Shown here: in pieces, positions 17,671-25,907 of the stretch
Layout: each line of letters starts with the position of its first letter
Numbering within the stretch: the first letter of the stretch is position 1
Source: Nocardioides sp. zg-1308
GTDB lineage: Bacteria > Actinomycetota > Actinomycetes > Propionibacteriales > Nocardioidaceae
Reading direction: 5' to 3'
DNA length: 64,000 nucleotides
NCBI RefSeq assembly: GCF_013155375.1
Contig: NZ_JABJQY010000002.1
Span: forward strand, 2,542,001 to 2,606,000
The notes under the pieces: generated by a model
Told to the model about the DNA's origin: nothing
Databases searched by the model: none
The model's input: the letters and a program-made list of their open reading frames with translations, nothing else
Made by a program: the position numbers and the translations under genes

Positions 17671-19467
17671 ATGACTGACGTGCCTGCTCGCGAGTTCACC
17701 ACCGTCGGAGTGATCGGCCTGGGCACCATGGGTGCGGGCATCGCCGAGGTGTTCGCCCGCAACGGCCACCGCGTCATCGGCGTCGAGGTCACCGACGCGG
17801 CCGTCGAGCGCGGCCGGCAGCACCTCGAGCACTCCACCGGGCGCGCGGTGAAGCGCGGCAAGATGACCGAGGAGCAGCAGGACGAGATCCTCGGGCGCAT
17901 CACGCTCACCACCGAGATGAAGGACCTCGCCGTCGCCGACCTGGTCGTCGAGGCGGTCGTGGAGTCGCTCGAGGTCAAGAAGGCGATCTTCCGGACGCTG
18001 GACTCGATCGTCGACCCGGAGGCCGTGCTGGCCACCAACACCTCCTCGCTCAGCGTCACCGAGATCTCGACGGCCAACTCCCGGCCCGGTCGGGTCGTCG
18101 GCGTGCACTTCTTCAACCCCGCGCCCGTGCAGAACCTCGTCGAGGTCATCCGGACGGTCGTCACCGAGCCGCAGGTCCTCGCCGACGTGGTGGACCTGCT
18201 GCGCGACCTCGGGAAGAACCCGGTGGTCTGCGGCGACAAGGCGGGGTTCATCGCCAACACCCTGCTCTTCGGCTACCTCAACCACGCCGTCGCGATGTAC
18301 GAGGGCAAGTACGCCTCGCGCGAGGACATCGACGCCGCCATGCGCTTCGGCTGCGGCTACCCCATGGGCCCGCTGGCGCTGCTGGACCTCATCGGCCTCG
18401 ACACCGCCTACGAGATCCTCGACACGATGTACAAGCAGGGACGCGACCGGCTGCACGCGCCGGCGCCGCTCCTCAAGCAGTACGTCACCGCCGGCCTGCT
18501 GGGCCGCAAGTCGGGCCGTGGGTTCTACACCTACGAGGCTCCCGACAGCCCCGTCGTGGTGGCGGACGCGCACACCCCGAGCGAGGACGACAAGCCGCGG
18601 CTGCACCACGACATCCGGCTCGTCGGTGTCGTCGGCACCGGCACCATGGCCTCGGGCATCGTGGAGGTCTTCGCGAAGGCCGGCCACGACGTCGTGTTCA
18701 CCGGCCGCGGTCAGGACAAGGTGGACGGCGTCGTCGCCGCGATCACCAGGAGCTTCGACAAGCAGATCCAGCGCGGGCGCGCCACCGAGGAGGAGAAGGC
18801 GGAGGTGCTCGGCCGGGTCCGCGGCACGACGTCGCTCGACGACCTGCGCGACGTCGACCTGGTCGTCGAGGCGATCGCCGAGGACCTCGCCGTGAAGACG
18901 ACCCTGTTCGAGAACCTCGACGAGATCTGCAAGCCCGGCGCCATCCTGGCGACCACCACCTCGTCGCTGCCGATCATCTCGATGGCCCGGGTGACCAAGC
19001 GTCCCCAGCAGGTCATCGGCATGCACTTCTTCAATCCCGCAACGATCATGAAGCTGGTCGAGGTCGTCTCGACCGTCGCGACCGACGAGGCCGTCACCGA
19101 GACGGTGCTCGCGCTGTGCGAGAAGGTCGGCAAGGTGGCGGTGCGGTGCGGCGACCGGGCCGGGTTCATCGTCAACGCGCTGCTGTTCCCCTACCTCAAC
19201 GACGCGGTCAAGATGCTCGAGGCGCACTACGCCACCGCCGACGACATCGACACCGCGATGAAGCAGGGATGCGCCCTCCCGATGGGCCCGTTCGAGCTGC
19301 TCGACGTCGTCGGCAACGACGTGTCGCTGGCGATCCAGCGCGAGCTCTACCTCGAGTTCCGCGAGCCCGGCTTCTCGCCGGCCCCGCTGCTGGAGCACCT
19401 GGTGACCGCCGGCTACCTCGGGCGCAAGACCGGGCGGGGCTTCCGCGACTACAGCGGCGCCCGCTGA
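17671..19467 (+). CDS. 3-hydroxyacyl-CoA dehydrogenase, tandem two-module form
   Basis: 598 residues made of two consecutive 3-hydroxybutyryl/hydroxyacyl-CoA dehydrogenase units of about 290 residues. Each has a Rossmann motif (GLGTMG at 16-21; GTGTMA near residue 319) and the catalytic-region signature HFFNPA ([15 protein letters not shown] and [15 protein letters not shown]). They oxidise 3-hydroxyacyl-CoA with NAD or run the reverse reaction. The second Rossmann motif ends in alanine instead of glycine. Double-length versions are known in actinobacteria. Start ATG 17671 lies 7 nt after GAGCAT; an in-frame ATG at 17662 is possible. It could form the 3-hydroxybutyryl-CoA step between the thiolase at 30941 and Ccr at 28820. 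Confidence 0.9.
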   Translation: MTDVPAREFTTVGVIGLGTMGAGIAEVFARNGHRVIGVEVTDAAVERGRQHLEHSTGRAVKRGKMTEEQQDEILGRITLTTEMKDLAVADLVVEAVVESLEVKKAIFRTLDSIVDPEAVLATNTSSLSVTEISTANSRPGRVVGVHFFNPAPVQNLVEVIRTVVTEPQVLADVVDLLRDLGKNPVVCGDKAGFIANTLLFGYLNHAVAMYEGKYASREDIDAAMRFGCGYPMGPLALLDLIGLDTAYEILDTMYKQGRDRLHAPAPLLKQYVTAGLLGRKSGRGFYTYEAPDSPVVVADAHTPSEDDKPRLHHDIRLVGVVGTGTMASGIVEVFAKAGHDVVFTGRGQDKVDGVVAAITRSFDKQIQRGRATEEEKAEVLGRVRGTTSLDDLRDVDLVVEAIAEDLAVKTTLFENLDEICKPGAILATTTSSLPIISMARVTKRPQQVIGMHFFNPATIMKLVEVVSTVATDEAVTETVLALCEKVGKVAVRCGDRAGFIVNALLFPYLNDAVKMLEAHYATADDIDTAMKQGCALPMGPFELLDVVGNDVSLAIQRELYLEFREPGFSPAPLLEHLVTAGYLGRKTGRGFRDYSGAR

Positions 19468-19521
19468 CCCGACCGGAGCGGGCCGACCGGCGCGGCCGGG
19501 TGCCGTACGGAGCGGGCCGCG

Positions 19522-19983
19522 TCAGTCGAGGCAGAACTCGTTGCCCTCGGGATCGGTCATGACGATGTGGCCGGCCGACATGGGTGGGGCCGGCTCGTGC
19601 CGCTCGACCCGGGCGGCGCCGAGCGCCACGAGCCGCTCGCACTCGCCCTCGAGGGCCGCCATCCGCTCCTCGCCCTGCAGGCCGGGGGCGGCGCGGACGT
19701 CGAGGTGGACCCGGTTCTTGGCCGTCTTGCCCTCGGGCACGCGCTGGAAGAACAGCCGCGGGCCGTCGCCCTCGGGGTCCTCGGCGGCGGAGGCGGCGTT
19801 CCACTCCGACTCCGGCACTCCGTTGCCACGGAGGAAGTCGTGCCACGCCTCGAAGGGGTCCTGCCCCTCCTCGAGCTCGCGCCCGGGCGGCGGCGGGATG
19901 GAGTAGCCCATCGCGTCGGCCCAGAAGCGGGACAGCGCCTCGGGGTCGTGGGCGTCGAAGGTCACCTGGATGGTTCGGCTCAT
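19522..19983 (-). CDS. VOC (glyoxalase-like) family protein
   Basis: 153 residues of the vicinal-oxygen-chelate superfamily. It begins IQVTFDAHDPEALSRFWADAMGY and ends MTDPEGNEFCLD, the usual first strand/helix and last strand with a metal-ligand glutamate. This subgroup is widespread in actinobacteria without a known substrate. ATG 19983 lies 7 nt after CAGGAT (minus strand), favouring a leaderless start over the upstream in-frame ATGs at 19992 and 20013. It converges on the dehydrogenase gene. Confidence 0.82.
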   Translation of the reverse strand: MSRTIQVTFDAHDPEALSRFWADAMGYSIPPPPGRELEEGQDPFEAWHDFLRGNGVPESEWNAASAAEDPEGDGPRLFFQRVPEGKTAKNRVHLDVRAAPGLQGEERMAALEGECERLVALGAARVERHEPAPPMSAGHIVMTDPEGNEFCLD

Positions 19984-20035
19984 GGGAGGCATCCTGCTCC
20001 TCCCCACCGACACTGTCAGCCGTCAGCGACGGGCC

Positions 20036-22453
20036 TCAGCCGCCGTGCACCACCAGCGCGGCCAGCCGGGCGCGGGTGTTGATGTCGAGCTTGCGGTAGA
20101 TGTGGGTGAGGTGGGCGTCGACGGTGCGCGGCGAGACGAAGAGCTCCTCGGCGATCTGGCGGCTGGTCAGCCCGTGAGCGACGCGGTCGGCCACCTGCCG
20201 CTCGGCGGGGGTCAGCGCGTCGAGCGCCGACGGGGGAGCCGAGGTCGGGCGGTTGAACACCGCGGTGACCAGCGGCGTGACGTCGGCGGCGAGGTCGTCG
20301 CCGGCGAGCCACTCCGAGGGCGCTCGGCTCGCGGGCACCACGTCGTAGTCGGCGGAGTAGCCCCAGCGCACCGCCATCCGCGGGGTCCGGAGCGCGAAGG
20401 CGGCGGCCGCGAGGGCGCGGGCCTCGGGCAGGTCGCGGGCGCGGGCCACGCCGGCCAGCCCGTCGAGCACGTCGGCGGCCCGCAGCGGCAGCCCCATGGA
20501 GCGGCAGCTCTCGAGGGCGGTGAGGTAGGTCGTGGTCGCCTGGTCGAGGTCGCCCAGCGCGACCAGCGCGCGCCCCAGCAGCAGCCGGGCGTCGACGCCG
20601 TCGCGGCCCAGGCGCGCGGAGTCGGCGAGCGCGACCACGTCGGCGGCCAGCCCGGCGGCCTGCCGCGCGTCACCGCGGACGAGGAGGTCGCGGCCGTCCT
20701 GGGCGAGCACCGGGAGCCGGACCGCCCACGGGAGGGTCTCGCGGACCACCTCGGAGGGCTGCCACGAGGGGTCGATGCCGCGCAGGAGCGTCTCGGCCAG
20801 CAGCCCGACCCGGTCCTCCGCGAGCTCGCGGGACTCCAGCACGACGGCGCGCGCGCCGGCGACCGCCTCCGCGATGCGCCCCTGCTCGAGCGCGATGCGG
20901 GCCAGGATGGTGCGTGCGGACAGGTCGATCCAGCGCTCGTCGCGGCTGGTGCGCGCCGGCATGGCGTCACTCGCGGCCTGGGTCGCCTCGGCGAAGCGAC
21001 CCTGCGAGGCGTAGACGTCGGCCAGGGTGCGGGTGGCCTGCCGGCTGATGGATCCCTCGGGGTCGAGGCTGATCGCACGCCGGGCCTCGGCCTCGGCGCT
21101 GACCATCTCGCCGGCGTCGAGGTGCATCTCGGCGCGGATCGACGCGGTCTTGGCGAGCTGCTCCTCCGGCCGCGGGGCCGCGGAGGAGTGCTGGTCGGCC
21201 CGGTCCAGGAGCCACAGCCCCTCGTAGGTGCCGCGCACCTCGGACGCGGCGATGCCGGCCCGACGGGCGACCTGCGCGCCGATCGCCGAGGGTCCGTCGC
21301 CGCTGGCCAGTGCGCCCTCGAGGATCTCGAGCGCCTCGCGGGTGCGCATGGAGGTGTAGAGGGAGGAGAAGATCCGGTTGGCCACCGAGTAGCCGTCGGC
21401 GCGCGTCTCGGGCCGGGCGCACGCGGTGAGCACCGCGTGCCGCATCGCGGGGAGGTCGCCCAGCCACGCGGCGTCGGCCGCGCCGTAGTTGTCGTGCTCG
21501 GGGGCGTGGTCCTGCGCCCACGCCAGGAGTCCGGCCTCGACGGCCGCCACGTCGTCGGTGCCGGCCAGCGCGCGGGCCCGCCCGCGGATGGGGGAGAGCA
21601 TGTCGAAGCGACCGCCCTGGTCGACCTCGAGGAGGCTGCGCCGGACCAGGCCGCCGGCCAGCTCGGCCGCCTCGGGGACCGGGAGGTCGAGCACGCGGGC
21701 GAGCACCTCGAGGCCGACGGGGAAGTCGAGCACCCCGACGCGCCGCAGCGCCGTGGCGCTCGCGTCGTCGAGCAGGGCGTGCGCGGAGTCGACGGCCTGG
21801 TCGAGGCTGACGGTCGACATGGCGTTGCTCAACCCGACCAGGGCCGACTGCACGGCCACCTGCTCGATGAGGAGGGGCAGCCCGCCGGTGGCGGTCAGGA
21901 GGCGGCGTACCTCGTGCGCCTGTGCCGCGAGGTCGACCTGCTGCCCGCCGGCCGAGCGGATGCGGCGCAGGAAGAGCTCGACGGCCGGTCCCTCGAGCGG
22001 ACCGCGCTGGTGGGGCACCGGCAGCGGGCCGACGCGGATGACGGACTCGTAGGGCTCGTCGGCCGTGGTGCGGGCGGTGATCACCACGCGGGCGTCGCTG
22101 GTGCTCTCCAGCACCGACTGCAGCACCGGCCCGGCGCCCGTCGCGTCGAGGTCGAGGCCGTCGAGGACGAGCAGGCACTCGCGGCCGTCCACGGCCCGCC
22201 CGAGCGCACCGGCGAGGGAGTCGCCCGGCGCCGTCTCGGCGTCGAGGCTCGCGAGCGCGGCGACGAGCACCTCGTCGATGCTGCGCAGGGCGCGGGCGTC
22301 GACCCAGGACGTGGTCGAGTCGGCGGCCACGTGGCGCACCACGAGGGTCTTGCCGCTGCCCGGCGGGCCCACCACGGTCACCCACCGCGACTCGAGCAGC
22401 GCCTCGCCCAGCGCTCGACGGACGTCGTCACGACCGAGACAGGGGGACAGCAC
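20036..22453 (-). CDS. LuxR-family regulator with AAA/STAND ATPase domain
   Basis: 805 residues. Walker A is GPPGSGKT at residues 29-36 and Walker B is CLLVLDGLD near residue 95. A long alpha-helical, TPR-like middle follows, and a C-terminal LuxR helix-turn-helix (LTPAERQVADRVAHGLTSRQ, then VDAHLTHIYRKL) occupies roughly 745-800. The architecture matches large ATP-dependent activators of the LAL/MalT type, where ligand-driven ATP binding releases DNA-binding activity. Its target is not evident; the divergent gene at 22688 is one candidate. The GTG at 22453 lies 6 nt after TACATT (22465-22460, minus strand), so the transcript is probably leaderless. Confidence 0.88.
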   Translation of the reverse strand: MLSPCLGRDDVRRALGEALLESRWVTVVGPPGSGKTLVVRHVAADSTTSWVDARALRSIDEVLVAALASLDAETAPGDSLAGALGRAVDGRECLLVLDGLDLDATGAGPVLQSVLESTSDARVVITARTTADEPYESVIRVGPLPVPHQRGPLEGPAVELFLRRIRSAGGQQVDLAAQAHEVRRLLTATGGLPLLIEQVAVQSALVGLSNAMSTVSLDQAVDSAHALLDDASATALRRVGVLDFPVGLEVLARVLDLPVPEAAELAGGLVRRSLLEVDQGGRFDMLSPIRGRARALAGTDDVAAVEAGLLAWAQDHAPEHDNYGAADAAWLGDLPAMRHAVLTACARPETRADGYSVANRIFSSLYTSMRTREALEILEGALASGDGPSAIGAQVARRAGIAASEVRGTYEGLWLLDRADQHSSAAPRPEEQLAKTASIRAEMHLDAGEMVSAEAEARRAISLDPEGSISRQATRTLADVYASQGRFAEATQAASDAMPARTSRDERWIDLSARTILARIALEQGRIAEAVAGARAVVLESRELAEDRVGLLAETLLRGIDPSWQPSEVVRETLPWAVRLPVLAQDGRDLLVRGDARQAAGLAADVVALADSARLGRDGVDARLLLGRALVALGDLDQATTTYLTALESCRSMGLPLRAADVLDGLAGVARARDLPEARALAAAAFALRTPRMAVRWGYSADYDVVPASRAPSEWLAGDDLAADVTPLVTAVFNRPTSAPPSALDALTPAERQVADRVAHGLTSRQIAEELFVSPRTVDAHLTHIYRKLDINTRARLAALVVHGG

Positions 22454-22687
22454 GCGCTGAATGTATCGCTCCCGCAGGACAGTTACGTAGGACTACGGAT
22501 GCCGCCGCGCACGCGATCGCGGGAGTCTTCTCGTACGCCGAGGGCGTCGGGACCGCACGAGGGGATGGCCCCGCAGCCCACCGGCCGCCTGTCGGAGCAG
22601 GCCGCACGTCGTCGGGGGTCGACGGGCGGCCTGCTCCTCCAGGTCCGGCGCCGCTGAGCGGTTGCCGCGGCTGCGTACGCTGGATGC

Positions 22688-23449
22688 ATGGAACTCGTCC
22701 TCGTGCTGGTCGTCCTCGGCGGGTTGACGGCGGTCGCCGTCACGGCGGGGAAGACGGGCAAGAAGCGCGAGCTGGCGCGCGCCGAGGCCGAGGTGGCGCC
22801 CGTGAAGAGGCTCGCCGAGGAGGACGTCACCGCCCTCGGCGTCGAGCTCCAGGACCTCGACATCGACCTGGCCGGCGAGCCGCTGGACCCGGGCGCCAAC
22901 GCCGACTACCAGCGCGCCCTCGACTCCTACGAGTCCGCGAAGGTCGCCGCCGCCGGGCTGACGCGGCCCGAGGACGTCAGGCACGTCACCGAGATCCTCG
23001 AGGACGGCCGCTACGCGATGGCGTGCGTCCGCGCGCGGGTGGCCGGACAGCCGCTCCCGACGCGCCGCCCGCCGTGCTTCTTCGACCCGCGCCACGGGCT
23101 GTCCGTCGCCGACGTCCCCTGGACGCCGCCGGGCGGCGCGTCGCGCGACGTCCCGGCGTGCGCGCTCGACGTGGAGCGGGTCCGCGCCGGTGCCGAGCCC
23201 GACATCCGCAAGGTCATGGTCGGCTCGCGCCGCGTGCCCTACTGGCAGGGCGGCCGGGCCTATCAGCCCTACGCCCAGGGCTACTTCGGCGGGTTCGGCC
23301 CGATGGACTGGATGTTCATGGGCATGCTCTTCGGCGGCGGCTTCGACGGCCTCGGTGAGGGCATCGGAGCCATCGGCGAGGGCATCGGCGACATGTTCGG
23401 CGGCATCGGCGACGGCATCGGCGACCTGTTCGACGGGTTCGACTTCTAG
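22688..23449 (+). CDS. Conserved membrane-anchored protein of unknown function, Gly-rich tail
   Basis: 253 residues not assignable to a characterised family. Residues 1-20 form one membrane helix, residues 22-85 are helical and charged, and the middle contains C-F-F-D-P-R-H-G-L-S followed by a second conserved cysteine (VPACALDVERV). The last about 45 residues repeat short G-x-G-I-G-D/E-x-I/M-F units interrupted by Phe and Asp. ATG 22688 lies 6 nt after TACGCT (22676-22681), a leaderless start. It is divergent from the LuxR/ATPase gene across 234 bp. The Cys pair and Gly-rich tail may suggest an extracytoplasmic folded domain with a membrane-interacting end; this is speculative. Confidence 0.75.
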   Translation: MELVLVLVVLGGLTAVAVTAGKTGKKRELARAEAEVAPVKRLAEEDVTALGVELQDLDIDLAGEPLDPGANADYQRALDSYESAKVAAAGLTRPEDVRHVTEILEDGRYAMACVRARVAGQPLPTRRPPCFFDPRHGLSVADVPWTPPGGASRDVPACALDVERVRAGAEPDIRKVMVGSRRVPYWQGGRAYQPYAQGYFGGFGPMDWMFMGMLFGGGFDGLGEGIGAIGEGIGDMFGGIGDGIGDLFDGFDF

Positions 23450-23482
23450 TCCGACCCCCGCCCGGGGCACGCTCGGACCGGC

Positions 23483-23499
23483 GCGGCGGCTCCCGCCGC
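23483..23499. terminator. Possible terminator hairpin after 22688-23449
   Basis: GCGGCGG (23483-23489), loop CTC, CCGCCGC (23493-23499): a perfect 7-bp stem between two plus-strand genes. No U-tract follows, so this could be chance in GC-rich DNA. Confidence 0.25.
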
Positions 23500-23533
23500 C
23501 GTGACCGGGCGGCCCGTGCGCGAGGATGGGCCG

Positions 23534-24301
23534 GTGAGCCTGCACCGCACCGAGCTCGGCCAGACGGGGTCGCGCGTCGTCTTCTGCCACGGCCTCTTCG
23601 GCCAGGGGCGCAACTGGACGCAGATCGCCAAGGCGCTCAGCGCCGACCACCGCGTCCTGCTCCTCGACATGCCCAACCACGGGCGCTCGCCGTGGACGGA
23701 GACGTTCGACTACCTGGACCTCGCCGACATCGTCGCCGACGCGATCGGCGACGAGCCGGTCACGCTCGTCGGCCACTCGATGGGCGGGAAGATCGCGATG
23801 TGCCTCGCGCTGCGCCACCCGGAGCTGGTCGAGCGGCTGGTGGTCGTCGACGTCGCGCCGGTGGCGTACGCCAGTGGGCGGGAGTTCGTCGGCTACATCG
23901 AGACCATGCGGGGGATGGACGTCGCCTCGATCGAGCGGCGCGAGCAGGCCGAGGAGGCGCTGCGCGAGGCGGTGCCCAACCCGGTGGTGCGCAGCTTCCT
24001 GCTGCAGAACCTCAGGCGCACCGAGGACGGCTGGCGCTGGCAGGTCAACCTCGACCTCCTCGGCGAGCACATGGCGTCGCTGACCGGCTGGCCGGGCGAG
24101 GCGCTCGGCCCGGCGGCGTACGACGGACCGGTGCTGTGGGTCGGTGGGGCAGGCTCGGACTACATCTCCGACGAGCACGCCGGCGAGATGGACCGACGGT
24201 TCCCGCGCAACCGCCGCGTCCTGGTGAAGGGCGCCGGCCACTGGGTGCACTCCGAGCAGCCGGAGGTCTTCCTCGAGGTGCTGCGCCGGTTCCTGGCCTG
24301 A
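23534..24301 (+). CDS. Alpha/beta hydrolase (YbfF-like esterase)
   Basis: 255 residues with the alpha/beta-hydrolase fold. The nucleophile elbow GHSMGG has Ser82, the oxyanion region is VVFCHGLFGQGRNW (residues 15-28), and the catalytic histidine is H236 in GAGHWVH. The pattern matches the YbfF-type esterase group. The substrate is unknown. GTG 23534 is chosen because GAGGAT sits 6 nt upstream and the fold begins immediately; the frame extends upstream without conserved residues. The stop codon sits in one arm of an 11-bp inverted repeat shared with the convergent CGNR gene. Confidence 0.85.
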   Translation: MSLHRTELGQTGSRVVFCHGLFGQGRNWTQIAKALSADHRVLLLDMPNHGRSPWTETFDYLDLADIVADAIGDEPVTLVGHSMGGKIAMCLALRHPELVERLVVVDVAPVAYASGREFVGYIETMRGMDVASIERREQAEEALREAVPNPVVRSFLLQNLRRTEDGWRWQVNLDLLGEHMASLTGWPGEALGPAAYDGPVLWVGGAGSDYISDEHAGEMDRRFPRNRRVLVKGAGHWVHSEQPEVFLEVLRRFLA

Positions 24302-24353
24302 GGTCGGACCGAGGTCGGACTGAAGACCGGCCCGGTCGCCCGGACCTCAGGCC
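24295..24353. terminator. Bidirectional terminator between convergent genes
   Basis: GGCCTGAGGTC (24295-24305) is repeated inverted as GACCTCAGGCC (24343-24353), a perfect 11-bp stem. The 37-nt loop holds a second small palindrome GACCGG-C-CCGGTC (24325-24337). The TGA of the hydrolase and the TGA of the CGNR gene lie in opposite arms. Neither side has a long T-run. Confidence 0.5.
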
Positions 24354-24883
24354 TTCTGCCGGGCCCGGTAGGCCGCGACGGCCTCGCGGTTGCCGCACGT
24401 GGTCGAGCAGTAGCGCCGGGAGCGGTTGCGCGAGAGGTCGAGCACGACGTCGTCGCAGTCGTCCGCGGCGCAGCGGTCGAGGCGCGACATCTCGTCGGCA
24501 CGGATCACGTCGACCATGGCCATCGCCGTCTCGACGACGACACGCTCGTCGAGCGGTCGGTCGGGGCCCACGGCGTGCAGGTGCCAGTCCCAGCTGTCGT
24601 GGCGCTGGAGCTGAGGGAGTGCCCGGGCCTTCGCGAGCATGCCGTTGACGATGCCCGCGGCCTCGTCCCGCTCGGCCAGCAGCAGCTCCTTGAGCGCGGG
24701 GCGCAGCCGGCGCACGGCCGCCAGCTCGGCGGGCGTCGCGTCGTGCCGCCCGGTGTAGGACCACGAGGCGAGGAACGCCGAGAGGTCCTCGACCGACCCG
24801 AGCGGGTCGCCGGGCTCGTCGGTCGAGTTGACGAGGGCGACGGCCGCCTGGAGGGCCGCGTCCGTGTCATCCGTGAAAAGCAT
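24347..24883 (-). CDS. CGNR zinc-finger transcriptional regulator
   Basis: 178 residues. The N-terminal about 125 residues form an ABATE-type domain and the C-terminus holds the CGNR zinc finger: C-x4-C then Y-C-S-T-T-C-G-N-R-E-A-V-A-A-Y. These proteins are stress- or ligand-responsive DNA-binding regulators that usually act on adjacent genes. The divergent neighbour is an EamA exporter, a typical target. ATG 24883 lies 6 nt after TAATGT (24895-24890, minus strand), giving a leaderless mRNA, and that -10 element overlaps the -35 of the divergent promoter. Repeated TGACAC motifs around both promoters may be its operator. Confidence 0.88.
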   Translation of the reverse strand: MLFTDDTDAALQAAVALVNSTDEPGDPLGSVEDLSAFLASWSYTGRHDATPAELAAVRRLRPALKELLLAERDEAAGIVNGMLAKARALPQLQRHDSWDWHLHAVGPDRPLDERVVVETAMAMVDVIRADEMSRLDRCAADDCDDVVLDLSRNRSRRYCSTTCGNREAVAAYRARQKA

Positions 24884-24944
24884 GTTGACACATTACACCG
24901 ACCCGCCTACGGTCATGACCGTGACGGCTTTGACACATGACACC
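24864..24944. promoter_or_regulatory. TGACAC repeats flanking divergent promoters (putative operator)
   Basis: GTGTCA occurs at 24864-24869 and TGACAC at 24886-24891, 24931-24936 and 24938-24943. The 15-bp segments at 24885-24899 and 24930-24944 are identical at 14 positions. They bracket the EamA promoter and overlap the CGNR -10 element. I infer binding by the CGNR protein; nothing shows it directly. Confidence 0.45.
24885..24913 (+). promoter_or_regulatory. Promoter of the EamA exporter gene
   Basis: A perfect -35 TTGACA (24885-24890), a 17-nt spacer, and -10 TACGGT (24908-24913). The GTG at 24921 follows after 7 nt, so transcription should start at the start codon. This is the best sigma-70-type promoter match in the window. 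Confidence 0.75.
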
Positions 24945-25907
24945 CGATCCTCCCGGACCGCCGCCGGCCTGCTCTTCGCCGTGGTCTCGGCGACGTCGTT
25001 CGGCATGTCCGGAGTCCTGGCCCGGGGCCTGCTCGACACCGGCTGGAGCGCGGGCGCCACCGTCGCCCTGCGGGTCGCCATCGCCGCCGCGGTGCTCGTC
25101 GTGCCGGGCGCCCTGGCGCTGCGCGGTCGCTGGCACCTGGTGCGCGACAACGCCGGCCTCATCGTGGTCTACGGCGTCGCGGCCGTCGCCGGGGCCCAGC
25201 TGTGCTACTTCTACGCCGTCACCTACATGCAGGTCAGCGTCGCGCTGCTCCTGGAGTACACCGCGCCGGTGGCCGTCGTGGTCTGGCTGTGGCTGCGCCA
25301 CGGCCACCGTCCCTCCGGACTGACGCTGCTCGGGGCCGCGATCGCCGCGACGGGCCTGGTGCTCGTGCTCGACGTCGTCTCGGGCGCCGAGCTCAGCACG
25401 GCCGGGGTGCTGTGGGCCCTCGGCGCCATGGTGGGTGCGGCGACCTACTTCGTGATCTCGGCCGACGAGGACAACGGCCTGCCGGGCATCACCCTGGCCG
25501 CCGGCGGGCTGCTCGTCGGCGCGACGGTCCTGGTCGTCGCCGGGCTGGTGGGCGTGCTGCCCTTCGACGCCTCGACCGCCGACGCCGTCTACGACGGACG
25601 CGAGGTGGTGTGGTGGCTGCCCGTCGTCGCGCTCGGACTCGTGACGGCTGCGCTCGCCTACGTCACCGGCATCGCGGCCGGGCGCCGCCTGGGCAGCCGG
25701 CTCGCGTCGTTCGTCGCGCTCGGCGAGGTCCTCGCCGCGGTCGTCTTCGCCTGGCTGGTCCTGGGGGAGCTGCCCCGGGCGATCCAGATGGCCGGAGGCC
25801 TCCTGGTGCTGGCCGGCGTCGTGGTCGTCAAGCTCGGGGAGGGGCGCTCGCCGCTCATGGTGGAGCCGGTGCCCGAGCGCGAGGTCAGTGGGCGTCCTGC
25901 CGCTTGA
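24921..25907 (+). CDS. EamA-family (DMT) exporter
   Basis: 328 residues with ten predicted membrane helices in two EamA repeats, the drug/metabolite transporter arrangement used by RhaT/YdcZ-like and amino-acid or purine exporters. The start is taken as GTG 24921 rather than ATG 24915 because the -10 TACGGT ends at 24913: the GTG is at the normal 7-nt leaderless distance while the ATG is only 1 nt away. The gene is divergent from the CGNR regulator and its end overlaps the convergent AI-2E gene by 23 bp. Cargo is unknown. Confidence 0.87.
   Translation: MTALTHDTRSSRTAAGLLFAVVSATSFGMSGVLARGLLDTGWSAGATVALRVAIAAAVLVVPGALALRGRWHLVRDNAGLIVVYGVAAVAGAQLCYFYAVTYMQVSVALLLEYTAPVAVVVWLWLRHGHRPSGLTLLGAAIAATGLVLVLDVVSGAELSTAGVLWALGAMVGAATYFVISADEDNGLPGITLAAGGLLVGATVLVVAGLVGVLPFDASTADAVYDGREVVWWLPVVALGLVTAALAYVTGIAAGRRLGSRLASFVALGEVLAAVVFAWLVLGELPRAIQMAGGLLVLAGVVVVKLGEGRSPLMVEPVPEREVSGRPAA

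Noticed and set aside
17550..18260. Upstream extension of the nucS frame
   Set aside because: It is the antisense frame of the dehydrogenase gene and carries no NucS sequence; the family N-terminus begins at GTG 17549.
24828..24920. Earlier starts for the EamA exporter (including ATG 24915)
   Set aside because: They lie in or upstream of the promoter. The -10 ends at 24913, so GTG 24921 is at the right distance for a leaderless mRNA.
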